Shown here: positions 12,440 to 26,452 of the stretch, piece after piece | Layout: the number at the start of each line of letters is the position of its first letter | How positions within the stretch are numbered: the stretch's first letter is position 1 | Source of the DNA: Pteria penguin | Lineage: Eukaryota; Mollusca; Bivalvia; Pterioida; Pteriidae | Reading direction: 5' to 3' | DNA length: 64,000 bases | NCBI GenBank assembly: GCA_035048485.1 | Contig: CM068582.1 | Coordinates: 38,250,596-38,314,595 of the forward strand | Position numbers and translations under genes: made by a program | The notes under the pieces: model-generated | Seen by the model: the letters and a program-made list of their open reading frames with translations, nothing else | What the model was told of the DNA's origin: nothing | The model's database searches: none

Positions 12440-14890
12440 CAGAAAAAATATACATACATCAGTATGCGGTGACAAAATAATATAAATTCAAACAAATCAC
12501 TTATTAGGAAGCAAATACCCAATAAATTATCTTCACCATTTAAGCATATTCTTGATGACATCACAACCCATTAGGACAACAAGGGTTAATGTTGGTGTAT
12601 AATTGTCAGATCAAGTCCTCATATAACTGCAGGATATTGTTTAGTGTTTCACATCAACTTATTCGTCATGCAACCTTCCATAAGAAATTCTTTGTTTTTG
12701 TTTCGGGTCGTTTTACATTTGCCACTGCCCTTCTTTTGGTGTACAAACACCATAAAGCATTAGAGATACCGACTATGAAAGCAAACAGTGGAGGCAGTGT
12801 AAGTCAAATGTGCAACTATATTACATGACAATTATCTTTGTCTGCATATAGTTTGTTACACAAATTAAACGATGACATTCCCCATTTTAGATAAGTTACA
12901 CTATGTGCAAACTTTCCTATCTTTATATACATTCATACTTAATAAATGAGGTTTTATCAGCTCTACTTACAAACCAACGAAAGTCACTTCAAAACAAATA
13001 ATCAGTATTCGATTTTTGTCTCTATACTTTACAAACAATCAATCTAAACTATTCGTAAATTGAAATCTGCAAATAACAAAAACATGGCATCATTACTAAA
13101 CTTCATATTCTTTGTAATTTGTATCATGACACTTGTAGTTTTCGGAAGAAAATTTTTATTATACTTCATAAAATATAAATCTTTCTCCAATACCCAACTA
13201 TTCTACTTCTCCACAAAGACAGATCTCATTCACCTGAACGTTCACCTGTGAATATATATATACTATATAACTTTTTCCATTGGAGACGCGCTATTATTGC
13301 AGTTAGCAAGCCATGGCGACACTGGTTACTCATCGCCAAGGAATCCTAATGGTGGATTATCGTGAAACATCATACTCAGTGATGGATAGCTTTATTATAG
13401 ATCATCTAAAAACAACACTTTCATAATTTGATTTTTTGATATATCACATTTTATTTCCTTTATGTTGCCGTATTCCTGATTATTCCAATAACTACTGTTT
13501 TAGCAGTGTAACATTTGCAAAAAGGTTTCAACTCTATTGAATCTATTACTCTGTATAAATTGTGTTTAATTAAATGTAATTTATGTGTTTTAAGCTGTTT
13601 TACATGCTTTATTTTTTTCAAAAAACTTCAAAAGAAAACCGATAAGGAAGAGACAAAAACCGAAATATTCTGTAAATATTATTTACATATAGAGTTATTA
13701 TTGATATCTTTTAACGATACATCTAAAACTAATATATAAGACTGAGATATTAAGAAACGGTTTTCCACTTGAATATATGAGGTAGAGAATAAAAAGGATA
13801 ACAAACCCCTGTCTACGTAAAAATGAAAATGAGATCAGATTCGGTTAAAAGACAAACCATTAAGTGAAACTGAACTGCAAAGAGATGACTAGATAATTAA
13901 AATGTTTTCGTGTTTAATGATAATCTATAACTTTAAAAAAAAAAACGCGTGCAATTTATCTGTTGCGATATTATTCAATGTCACATCAATGATGTGTTAC
14001 CCAAACTGACATAAAACTTCCTAAACTTTTCCTAACATGACTATTTGGAGACATTTCTATCATATCTTTCTGTGCATCGTGCCCATCTAGATATAATTGA
14101 ATGTTGTGGTATTAAATCCCTTTTATGGATCCCTTTCAATTACTTGAGATGTAAACATAAAAGCCTGACATAAGTGACTACGATTAGTAAGTTTTTAATA
14201 CTTATCAATCATTTGACATGGACAAGAGAAGGAAACATAAAAAGAAACTTAAATAAGGACAGATTATCTTAAAATTACAATCTGGATCAAGGGATGTAAG
14301 GAACTGAGAATTTGGTTTTTATTATCTCAAAATTTTAAAAAGTGTTTGTTCTGCATATCAACTGTATCATTAAAACAAATTTCTTATTTCTTATTTCTAA
14401 GGATTTTATTGGGGTTCGCATTTGTCTGAATATCACGCTAAGCACGATATTGTCCCCTTTATTCCATGGATTATGAGATATGGTTTACCCTTCGGTACTT
14501 CCTCGTTTTTCATTTAGAGAAAAAACCGACCTCTATGTGTAGTTAAGATTGCTTAACATTAAAAGATAAAGTCTTTAATTGAAATTTTATACTGTTGAAC
14601 AAAAACATTACAGATATATGATTATTTTTGAAAATCGACTCATTTTCTGAATAAAAGATTCTTCATTTCTCGACCGTAAAGGGTCTTTGTTGGACATCTG
14701 TTCCATAAGGTATTTGAAATGTTAATAATGAAAACTATTAGATTATTTGAATGAAAAGTATCGATGCGAAGTAAAATAGACGATTGGCATCACTCTGTGT
14801 ATACATTTTATGTAAACTGAACAATGCAGCTACTGTTTTGATTATTTAAAACTTACAGTTATAAGACAATATATTTTCACTTTTGGAAAT
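12440..14890. other. No gene seen
   Basis: AT-rich intron-like or intergenic DNA without coding-like frames or recognised repeats. Confidence 0.4.
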
Positions 14891-14897
14891 GAGCACA

Positions 14898-15189
14898 AAG
14901 GCGGATCCAGCGGCGGGGGGGGGGGGGGACTGGGGCTCTAGACCCCTCCCCCTGAGATTTTCATGGAATGGGCCTATTGATATTACCAATTTTTCTTAAT
15001 ATATGACAATTATTTAGATGTAAAGCACTCACATCTTGCGGCTAGCTGCAACCATTTCATGTATTGATATATAATATACAATGTATGCATTTAAAACATT
15101 AAGGCAAATCGAATCAAAAGATGAATGTTGGGTCTGAAAATTCTGGAAATCCACCCCCCTTTTTGACAAAAAACATGGTTCCGCCCCTG
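14898..15189. mobile_element. hAT-like MITE with target-site duplication
   Basis: The left end is AGGCGGATCCAG. The right end, on the other strand, is CCAGGGGCGGAACCATG. Flanks are GAGCACAA (14891-14898) and GAGCACAT (15190-15197), a 7-of-8 match consistent with the 8-bp duplications of hAT elements. A G-run near the left end and a C-run near the right end are a feature shared with the elements at 27.4 and 43.6 kb. The interior is noncoding. Confidence 0.6.
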
Positions 15190-15957
15190 GAGCACATAAA
15201 TCGTTAATAACAAATAAATCTAATTATCATCATCATCGCGTGTAAAGATAAACTGCAGACAGATTTTCTCACTGATGGCATATGCTAAACTCTGCCACTA
15301 TATTTTGTTCGAGTTCCTCGAGAATGACAAATGTAAGTGCCATCTTACAATTTTAAATCATTAATGAATTTGATCGAATTAATGTTTTCATAACTGTAAC
15401 AGTTTGCAAACAAAGCAGGTGCTGATAACAAACGAATCATTCTTCAAACATCTGATATGGCTATGTATTGGAAAAGAGCTATGTAGATGTCTTCAAGTGA
15501 TTGATACATATGGGTTACTTTCTGTATTACATTTGCGAAATACGAATATCATTGATATTGCATCGCTTATACATAAATTTATTTCTGTGGTGTATGTATG
15601 TAATGAAATGCATATATGATAGTAATTTAACGCATAGATAGAAACATACAAATCTGTCAGAGAAATGTTGTTTCGAATAATTTCAATTTCAATAATAAAC
15701 CATTTATTCCAATTAATATTATTTAGTAACGTACACAGAATCTATTGCCACACAGCTTTTGAAGCATATAGTGAAAAATAGATAAAGCTTATAATTGTTC
15801 TTGGAACTAGACACCAATTTGTGGCTATTGATTGCAAAGATACATTATATTTAAATAGTCCAAAACATATACGACACTATTACCCATATCACTACTTAGG
15901 CACTGAAAAATTTACAGCTTAAAACAACGTAACAGAAACAAAATGTTGTTTTCTCAC

Positions 15958-16005
15958 CTCTTCCGTCATTTTCTGTTGTCCTTTGAGTTTGTCATGTAAT
16001 GTACT
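15958..16005 (-). CDS. Candidate 16-codon micro-exon
   Basis: Bounded by a good acceptor (TTTTTATTTCTTTAG at 16006) and a good donor (GAG|GTGAGA). It is exactly 48 nt and phase 0 at both ends. It encodes STLHDKLKGQQKMTEE. The phase is compatible with the candidate exons at 17108-17190 and 12339-12434. The family is not recognised. Confidence 0.4.
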
Positions 16006-16009
16006 CTAA

Positions 16010-17105
16010 AGAAATAAAAATTATGAATTTTCATACATTTCTTAATATTAAGAGATAAAAAGGCTGGAATAACTTCAGTGTCCAAGTCTTTGAATAACAC
16101 AGAAGACCTTCGAGGGGTCTGATAAGTCTGGAAAGGAAAAGGATTGCTAATTGCCTTCAGAGGGTAGGTTATATAGATCTTAATATTAAACTATTAAAGC
16201 GTTTGGCACCACTGTATTTATACGAATCTAATAGGAGAGATATTATGTTATTGTATTTATCCGTCCATTTCTCATTTCAATACAAATAATTCTACCACCG
16301 TGAGCATGTGGTAATAAATCAATAAAGTTAGAGGAAAAAATCAGTTGTTGTTTTTTTTTTTTAATTTCAAATATATCATAATAACATTTGATATAATCCT
16401 AAGACTTTATAGTCAGTAACTACAAAGTGAAGAACACACATGTGATGTCTTGTATATTAAAGAGGAACAGGGTGGCTTAAAATTAAAACTGGAGAAGGGA
16501 TCAAAATAGAGGTATATGTATCATGATTGTACAATACAGTACATTAATGGATCTTTCAATTCAGAATTTTCAACAGCGATACATGGTTTAATACAAACAT
16601 GAAAAATGATATATCAAAAGACAGTATTCTGAATTATATAAACTACTTCAAAGCATTCTTCATTAAACAAATGAATACCAATATCATGGTGGTATGTATA
16701 CCTAGTACATAGCATTGGTTGAAAGAATATCAATTCTCCTTGTGATATATCGAACCATATAGAAAATCTTGCAACAAGAAAAGAATGCAAATAAAATAGA
16801 TATCTGAATTAAGTACATGGTAACATTCACCCTTGACATCTTACTATTGGACAATATTGTGAAATCTGTGTTGAATAACCTATCCGGTCCTAACACTTCT
16901 GAGAGTGGGGGTTGAAAATGTAGTTCGTCCTTTGTGCAGACGTGCCGTATATGGGTTACAATAATTTCTTACCTTTTAGAGACATCATATAGATAAGACA
17001 TACAACAAATCTATGTTAAATATCTTAAATTTACTTAAAATGATACAACAATTCTAAATTCGGACAAGATATAAATGCCTACTTTTACCGCGAACAGATC
17101 GCCTT
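16010..17105. other. No gene seen
   Basis: Intron-like AT-rich sequence between two candidate exons; no repeats recognised. Confidence 0.4.
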
Positions 17106-17107
17106 AC

Positions 17108-17190
17108 CTTGACGGTACTTGGAGAGAATCCTGGTTTAAGTCGTATGCTATCTTTCCGTAATTTTTGTCTCTCTCGTCCCCATACCTTTT
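17108..17190 (-). CDS. Candidate 27-codon exon
   Basis: Acceptor CACTTTATAG at 17191 and a near-consensus donor AAG|GTAAGG at 17108/17107. The frame that matches the downstream candidate exons reads KVWGRERQKLRKDSIRLKPG and onward to STVK, ending in phase 0 and starting with two bases of a split codon. A second frame of the same segment is also open, so phase assignment rests on the neighbours. Strongly basic; no family recognised. Confidence 0.38.
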
Positions 17191-17460
17191 CTATAAAGTG
17201 TTATCAGTAATCATATTCTATTTGATAATTCACGACATTAATGTATCAATACACATGTGAGATGGAAGGCTCCTCCTCTTTCGTTTCCCCGCCTATCCGA
17301 AGAGATTTTACAAGTCACTGATTTCATACGAGTTGAATTTAAATATTGAAAAGTTACTCTTCTCATCATATATCTCAATATTTCATTACTTTGAGTAAAG
17401 TGACGGACAACTATATACATAAAAATTCTTTTTTATGTCAATCTTAAATATTTATTTTAC

Positions 17461-17530
17461 ACTAGTAAAGATGTTGTTTCGGTTTGGGGTTTTTTTTTTC
17501 CTTTCTTTTTTTTTTTTTTTTTTTATTATT
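17461..17530. repeat. Poly-T rich low-complexity tract
   Basis: T-runs interrupted by CCTTTC, with no coding content. It could be the poly(A) tail of an old minus-strand retroposon, but no body was recognised. Confidence 0.6.
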
Positions 17531-18741
17531 ATTTACTAATGCATTACATAATATTAAATATGAAAATAGGCATCAAAAATCTTCTATTTGAGTCGAGTAT
17601 GGAATAACACTGTATAGACATTATGTACCGAGTGACTAGCATGTGTTTTGTGTCCGTTTCATGCTCTATAAATAATAGGAATAATGTCCTGAATATATAT
17701 CTGAATCGCCTATTATACGAAATTAAATAAAATAGATCGGGCGTGGTATATGCTCTCATTTTGACACCTTTGTTGTGTATTCTATAAGATTCTATAACTT
17801 TAAAATTATGATAGTCTGTTCTAAATAAAAACTGAAAGACATTGAATCAGTAACTTACAAGGCTTTGTATCATAAACAATTAAATATATGTCACTGATGA
17901 ACTTATGATAGAGTAAAATGCCTTTGAAATGAGTGCAAATGCAAACATAGCTTGATCGTCGTTTGATTTATTTCACACCCAGTCTAAACGATCTAATTTT
18001 CCTGTCTTATCTCTCAAATCAAACCGTGTTTGTTGTTAACTGTCCGCGAGTCTCGTAAATTGGTTGTCATCATTTTATGAATTTTCATAACGGGAAATTA
18101 ATAATGATAGATAGTTTAGACAACTATTATAGAAACAGTATAAAATACGTTGTCATCCTGTAGACATCACACACGGACAATTACGGGAGCGGGAATAAAA
18201 GTCTTCTTTTATCTCCTCTGACTGAACATCAAATTGAGTCAATAACTCTCTTTTGTTATGAGACAAGACAAACTGACTATGAATTGATCTTTAAAATGGA
18301 TAGGACTTATGAAATTGAATGTCCTTTATTAAGAGAGAATAGTGGCTTCTTCACCCGCAAAGAATTTCTGTTTTATCACGTGACGGCTCGACCCCCTCAC
18401 TTTAGAGTGCATTGTTTAGCCCCATCTAAATCATATCCTTATTGTAACATGATGATTATATAGAGATCTGGTTAAACGTTTTGGTATTTGAATCAACCTA
18501 CGTGTCTTCACCTGGATTAAGGATGGAATGACACCCATTACAACGTGCGATTAGATAAGTATACAGAGTACAATACTGAGGTGTATACTATTTCAGGTTT
18601 AACGAAAATAAAATTGAAATTAAGGAAAATAAAGGAAACATGGTAAAATTTTAAATTTAAAAATTCTACAATAAATATATTCCAAAGTAATACATGATAA
18701 CTTGTGTTTTAAATAGAGTGCAAACTCTTGTTTAACAATAC

Positions 18742-18839
18742 CAGCGACGTGGAGATATGCGTTCGTTGCGAGTAAGCATTCCCTGTTGGAGCACAACATC
18801 CATTCATCAATCTCGTACGACATTACTCCAGACAGGTTT
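18742..18839 (-). CDS. Candidate 32-codon exon
   Basis: Bounded by an acceptor TTGTTAACAG and a weak donor (GCTG|GTATTG). The frame contains NLSGVMSYEIDEWMLCSNRE. It ends one base into a codon, which fits the two-base start of the candidate exon at 17190. The peptide is not a PR domain and I do not recognise it. This is the weakest of the four linked proposals because of the poor donor. Confidence 0.25.
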
Positions 18840-18849
18840 CTGTTAACAA

Positions 18850-21800
18850 TGTAAGCTTGTTTTTACTCTCATATATTTTATAAGTACTGTAGTTACTTAT
18901 GATGTATTTTTCAGTGAATTAAAAGGTGAAATCACGGTTATGTGAGGCATGTACTAAATGGAGTGCACAATTTGTCTATCATGTATAAAAATTTTGAATA
19001 TATTATTATTCTTTAGACCTACACGTATTGGTATATGAAAACTATAATCGTAGACAATGGGTCAGTCACACACATATCATTGGTATATCTATGATCATAT
19101 CATCTGTACTACGTAATATAGACAGATTATGTCTATAATGACAAGATAATTTAGCTGTGTGCGATTAACTCATTCTGGACTTCATATAATGAGTGCACTG
19201 GCATCTCTAATCGCAGTTGAATCCATTAGAACCTTATCATTTCATCGTCTATATGGCACAATCTACAATTGTCATTTTGCATTTCATCTATCGTTTTTGG
19301 AAAGAAGATAGTATTAATGGTATGCCATTCTTTTCCATTTCTAAACATTTTTTCCTGAAGCTGGGTCACTTAAAGACTACAGAAGGATGGAGATAGGTGT
19401 TAAAGATGTAGAACACTCAATATGTTATGCAAACACCAAATTACAATATAAATGTAGCGTTACACAAGGACACATTTTCAGGAGGTTGTGAACTTCTTTA
19501 TCCAAAGGTTTATTCATACTTCAAGTTGTTTGAAACGATCCCGTATTTGAGAGTGACCAGAAACGGTTTCATTGTGTACTTTTGATCTGACAGACAGTCA
19601 GATGTTAAAATCTAACGATGGAAATACTTAGATTGTCAACAGAAGTACATCCATGGAAAACGTTAAGTCAATATACTATCAAATTGGCATTAGAATTAAA
19701 ATCTTACAATTGAAATTTTAAAAACAATGGGACGAACAGACAGACGTGAAATACAAATAAGGTTTTAAGATCATTAGGACACATCATATTGTCAGGACAG
19801 GGTAATTTAACACACGAATAGACAGTCAAATAAACCATGAACAGATGAAACCCGAGACGCATATCCTGTGTCAGAATACAGCCAGTAAATAGCAACATTG
19901 TCTTGGACAGATGGACATTAAGGGAGACATCCGGTGATCAATACATCAGACCCATAAAATACAGCTGAATTATGTCATTGGACGTATGTTTTATTTGAAC
20001 AGATAAAACTTTTACTGGTAACAGCCTATGCACGGCAATACGATGATACGTGGAAGTGTTGTTTGTGAAGTTTGTATGGCCTCTCCAGCCGAGGATATAT
20101 GACTTGATTACCTTGTATGCCAAACATGTACATCTGTCTGTTCAGAGATAGAGAGCACTTGTATTTTTGTCATTTATTGATACAGGATGTTTTTATTGAG
20201 AATTTATCTCGTATCCGAAGTTATAAGAGAGTTCATGCAATCTCTGCGTCAAACAAATAGCATCTACATGTCTTTACACAATTCACTTTTTTAAAACAAG
20301 ATAGTTTGCGTAACATGATATGGGTCTTATGATCTCTCCTTATCTCTTAAATTTTCGAATTATGTAAACATTGTAAATTTATATGACGAGTAAAAGGAAA
20401 TCAATTGGTCATAGATAAAAAGTTACGTCAATAAAACGTTTTTAGGTTTAATAAAATTTTTATTTGTTAAATAAACGCAGTCTACAAATAAAAGGATGCA
20501 ATGACAAATATACAAATAAACATAATCGATCATTTTCTCGAGAATATGTAAAATCAATTCACTGGTGTAAGCTAGTGGGTTCTAGATCAGAAATCATGAG
20601 GTTTGATTACTCCTGACTGCTTCATTTAGCTGTTACAAATCTATGGGTTAAGAGTATTAATCAATGATATAAAAACATTTTACATATAGTCGTTTCTGCT
20701 TCCTCTGTCAATTTTTAATATTGATATTTTCAGAGAGATACTGGACTACAAAATGTGATCGGCTTCCCTTGTGGTGTTTGTATTCATTTTCACAGAATCA
20801 TCCAATGAAAAAAATCGGACCTGTAAAGAAAGAATGATGAATTTTTAAAATATGAAAAAGCTCTATTGGCAGTCTAAGAGTGTTTGGGGGATTCTTTTTA
20901 TTGGCCCACCACTTTCTTTTTTATTACACTATTCATTTATCCATCCTTGCTGTTTTCTCATTCTTGATTCTTGAACTTCTTGAACCAGTTGTATTTCCAG
21001 TTTTTGGCACTGACGTCTATATACATTTCTCTTGAAAACATTTGTCTTTCCATGTGGGAAATGTGCTGATGAGTGGCAAGTCACACGTAAACCACATAGC
21101 ACTTTTAACGCTGTGATTTGTTTACATATCTAGTATCATATTTACAGTATGTATCATGCATATTAACCTTCATTGTACCGTTTATGTTTTACAAACCAGT
21201 AGAAAATATTCGAATTTCAAAAAATAAAAATCAAAAGTGCTTGTTACAGATATCAATTTCAAGTGAACGATTTAGACTTTCAGATACTAACTTTATTCGG
21301 ACTTATCCGATGACATCAAACATTTTGTTTGGTTTATCACATTCAAATTTAATGTTTGTCATCAATTTAACACCTTTAATATTAGCATATAAGTTACTCT
21401 AAAACTGATTGAAATGATCAATTTAATACATCATATTAACAAAAAAGTGCTTCATTGTCGGTGGTTGATCACAAACTGACGAAATTAAGGAATCTTCATC
21501 GATATAGCAAATCTGTATACATTATATATCTCACCTGTGGATCCATCATAGGTAGCAGTATTAAAATGAAGAAAGCAATAAATAAAGAAGCATACCACTG
21601 TGGTGAGTCAGGGCGCTCCGTTCCGCTATGTCATATTTTAAGATGAAACTATTATCTTGTCAATTATCTATCATGTCAAAATTAGACCTCTACATTTTAT
21701 AGGATAAGGAATGCATTACTTTTTGCACTTAAACTGTATTTATGTGCGTTCACGGTTAGGTAGGTTTAGCATGATTTCATAAATTGATATATAGTTCTAT

Positions 21801-22560
21801 TCTAATTTGGGGAGCAGGTCATTGCAATGAAAAACATTTTGTTGCTTTAATTTCTGCTTTTTGGTAAAAATTAGAACTACATACCTTATAATTCTGTGCA
21901 CCAGCCAACTTATGTCTCTTCAGTGATGCTCATGATTGGAATTATGATAATACTAACGAAATGTTGAAACAAATGATACTGTGATATTCTGCTTTTGTTT
22001 TGATATATATAAATATAATTAATAGAATCATTCAAATAGAAAGGAAATATTAAGCTGTTATCACAAATGATGAATGGAATAAGTCTGGGTTACACAATAT
22101 AATTTACATAGATTAAATGTGGTAATAAAATCCGATTGTGTTCAATAAAATAAATAATTGTACGAAAAGGAAATTGAAAATGAAATAAGATTTAAAGGGA
22201 CCGTTGAAATGTGTTTTCTAAATACAACGCGGAAAACAAAAACGAAAGTAAACTCTTTATTTATGGGACTGTGTTATGTTGTTATAAGTTAAAATTTATA
22301 TAGCCAATAGATCTAGAACAAAAGTATAAATAGATTCATGTAAACGAACTTCACCCTGCTGAAGGAAAGTGTGATCATTGTATTTATTACGTCATCAGTA
22401 AACGACGTCATTTCTGAACATATGACAACACTGTTATTGAAAGTAATTCTTTACATATTACTTCAAGAAAAGTATTCATAAATTGAGAATAGTAATGGTA
22501 CAATGAATTTCAATATTAATATTACTTTTCCTCATTTCAAAGACAATAAAACATCGTATA
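18850..22560. other. No gene seen
   Basis: AT-rich, no convincing coding frames, no tandem arrays. It may be intronic to the upstream part of the zinc-finger gene or intergenic. Confidence 0.35.
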
Positions 22561-22749
22561 TTTAAACATCCACTTCTCCTCGGGTTAGCACATTTTTCGG
22601 TCACAGCGGTTTTGTGCCAAAAAATTCTTGATCGCTTAGAATCTAAACATAGAACTTATTTTGTCCAATATGAACAATCTACGTCACCGGAAGTGTTATT
22701 GGAAGCAAGTTTTGTAGCCTTCGCAGCCCGCCTCAGCGCACCTGTTCAA

Positions 22750-25290
22750 TTTGAATATTAACTTTTTTTCTTAAATATTTGTCAACTATAATTTGCACAA
22801 GACGCCATACAGTTTATTAAAACACGTCAAAGTTTCCTTTTTTACAGTGTTGTGTTGTTTTGGGTATATATTTCCAGTTTACTATAATTATACACTCAAT
22901 GTTTTGAGTCTTTATCTATCATTTCATCATTGATTTTATAACTTCTCACTCTCTTTATTAAATGCTTGAAATTTTATATATGCATGAAGTATACTTAAAG
23001 TAAATTTAAGAAATAAGGTAAGCGGCCTTAAGATAAAAAATTACGAAGCCTTCCAATTGAATTATTTCAACACTATTATATTAATATTGAAGAAAAAAAA
23101 TATAGGCCATACATTTTATGATTGCGCAATTTCTGAGAAAAATGGTTAGAAGAATGTTCTTTCTTTAGCAAAAAGAATTACATAATGTAATTTGTAGATT
23201 TATAAAAATTGTGTTCGAAATAAACATAAACTTAAAGAAGATCTAAATCGGCATAGTTTAACAGTAAAAATGAAACATTCTCATGAGAAAAAAGTGTTTA
23301 GTATAAAGAGGCTTTTTTATCATATGAATTACGAGGGATTATGAATTTCTTCCCGCTCTACTTTCATAAATGTTTTCAATTGTTCGAAACCGTGATGTAA
23401 CGCAGGAACTCATCCCAGCATCGACCTGCTAGCTAGACATGCAATTACGACCCTTAATATCATACTTCATAAAAAGATCTATCCGCTTTATACGAAGGTC
23501 ATAAATCTTAAAAAGGGACATTAAACCTTCAGAAATAAAAGTTGTCCACCCTAAAATTATCTTATCTGGATGATAAAATCTGAAGCTCGTTTGTGATGAA
23601 TGAAATATTGTTTGCGGAAAGTCTCTATTGTGCAAAATACTGTCAACACAAACGAGATATTATTGGATGACGTTTTACCTGTCGTACTTGTCTGTAGAGA
23701 CAGGTACAATGTACGTGGGATTATCTCTTTATCGTATTTTGTCATCCCCGGGTTCCGTCAGTCTCTTTTGCTGAATAGATAATTATAGCAGAGCAATGAT
23801 CGGTACGTTTGTCAAGGACTTATTTTAGATATTAAAATTCTAATATGATACTTAACTGCTGTTTATATGAATATTTACATTATCATACATTATATTCGAT
23901 TATTATATAATTTATTCTTATTTATACGTACATTTTAAGAATAATTCAATAATCAGTCAACTGAGCAATAAATTGATTTATACAAAAGTATTTATTAAAA
24001 CAAAACTTCATCCACCATTTAACGGCTACATGACAGGCTATATGAAAACAAAATCATTTTCCGGTTTCATCTCATATACTCTCTCATACTTCCAATTTTG
24101 TACAATAAGAAGTCAATGGCATGTGTTCACTGAAAACTACATACAAACATTTCAGATTGTAAACAGTTCATTTTCAGTAAGGCTTGCTGAAATTTTTTTT
24201 AATTATTAAACTTTAAAAATCGTTTCTTTCGGCGCATTATATCTTTATAGGTATAAAGAATGCGTGTCAAACTCCAGCGTAAAAATGAAGCATCTTCCGT
24301 AAAAGTCCCACAATATCTCGGGTTATCGGAAAAAGAGATTAATACAAATCAGGTTAGCCGAGTAAGGATTACCAATGCCTTTCACTTATAAAGGAATGCA
24401 TTGTCAAATTCAGAGTCCTTGCTTACTATTACATGCAATACAAAAAGAACAGGCAGATCTCGTAAACAACATGTTTTCCTATGTCGGTGTCCTCTACAGA
24501 AAAAAAAATTATTGGGGACAAATTCTATTTCGTTTGAACTGTTCTTATTTTGACTAATTTGGGAAAAAAATGACGACGCACCGTTAATTGTATTTACGCT
24601 CATTTATATTTTCATAATGCAAATTTATGTTATTTTATGGTATATGTCTACGAGTTGTATGACTTTTTTGTTAATAAATATGTTTGTGTCAAAATAATTA
24701 AACCTGAAAGTTTGGAATGGCATTGGAACCTCTAGGGCTCTGTTAAGCATATCGATTCATTGACTTGAACATTCGACATGAAATATCTCGACCTTCCTTC
24801 TCTTAAACTTTCAACTGAATAACTTGCGGACTATATTGATGAATTTTCGACCGTTTTACATAGAGGCGACAGGATCACATATATCTTTACTATTAAATGA
24901 TAAATCGCAGGTGTCATCATGCCATGTATAACATATTTCTTCATGTTTACATATGCTTTTTTAAAGTAGTGTAGAAATGTAGTGTAGTGTGCTTACCGAA
25001 TTTCATATGAAATGTTACCAGTTTTCAATATTACCTGTTCTGAGAAAATAAAATTGTTCTATATTCCTTGCATAATATGATACAACAGTAATATGTACAG
25101 CTTCGTCGGCATTTTATAATGACACTATTAGATATATCTGTAAATGCACTCTATATTTCTAATCAAGCGTTTCATACACATGTAAAAAAAAGCTGTGATA
25201 TTTTGAATGGTATTTACTATTTACTATTTCATTTATACTTTAGAATGTCGACACAATCAATAAAAGGAAATCTTGTTAAAATAAATTCCA
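22750..25290. other. No gene seen
   Basis: AT-rich DNA. One minus-strand stretch at ~23690-23750 ends in a donor-like ACAG|GTAAAA but has no partner exon that I can identify. Confidence 0.35.
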
Positions 25291-25514
25291 CTACATGTAT
25301 GTGGCGATTATAGCGCCATATTTATACTACATATCTGAATACACATGCATTTATTTATTACATTATTCATTTATACCAATTTATTTTTTAATTTATTTTG
25401 TATATTTATTCATTTTTATTCATAATCAATCCATTTTATTGTATTATATTTATTCCATTATATTCTATATTTTATTTTGTATTATTTTATTTTATTCTGT
25501 GTTATTTTATTCTA

Positions 25515-25564
25515 CTTTACTTATTTATTTATTTATTTATTTATTCATTTATTTATTTATTTAG
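25515..25564. repeat. (TTTA)n microsatellite
   Basis: About 12 units of TTTA with one CATT interruption. They lie at the end of a longer T/A-rich low-complexity tract from ~25380. Confidence 0.9.
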
Positions 25565-26452
25565 TTTTTATTATCACCATAATTATTATATTTTGTGTGA
25601 AAAAAAATGTGCTTGTGGAATTCACTAAGTAATAGAAACCATTAAAAAGAAAGTTCTTTTTAGATTTTACATACAAAAACAACAGATAAAACATGCGATC
25701 TTTTATTTTCACAATTGTTATTATTTTATAAACGTTTCGCATGGTTAGTATATTCGGAAATAGATTCATAAAATATAACTGGATGATGAAAGTCGGGCCA
25801 TACATTGTATGGGATTGGCCATACATTGTATAGGATTATGGACGGAGATGGCGTCACAGTAAAATTCACAAATATCAATAACTGCTGATTGACTGAAAAA
25901 CAAACAATTATTCTGTATGATGAAGAGATTCACATAATTTAAATCTAAATATTCGGGATCCATATTAAAATATAACAACCAAAAAAAAAAGCAAAACAAT
26001 AGGATCGGGAAGTTCAACTGGGATCACGCAGTGCACATATTGATTTTAGCAATTGAATAACAAGATATTGTTTTAATGTGCTTTATAGATTATATAGGTG
26101 TTTGTGGGAGATTGGAAAAAACACAGCATCGTCAGTTGAATATTGGAGCCAGCACACCGAGGGATTGTAAGTTCGAGCAACTTTGGTGATTTGACGGTTT
26201 CTTTCTCTCAGGTGATGCAATCATAGCAATGCCCATTGTCGCGTTACATGACAGCACGACAATGAATCACCAAAGCTCTGACACAGTTAAGAATTCTCAA
26301 TGCTTTGGGTATTACACTAATATAGTGATTGCTTCATAAGTTTGTCCTAAACCAAGGACCTACCCGAAATGTAGGATCCTTCACCGGGCTTCCGTTTATG
26401 ACGTTTTATCCAAAGGACAAATAGGGAGACAGAAGAAGATGAAATATTAAAC

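Noticed and set aside
21065..21105. Hammerhead-like CTGATGAGTGGCAAGTCAC
   Set aside because: CTGATGA and a GTG/CAC stem are present, but the following GAAA is replaced by CGTAAA and no convincing stem III or cleavage site was found.
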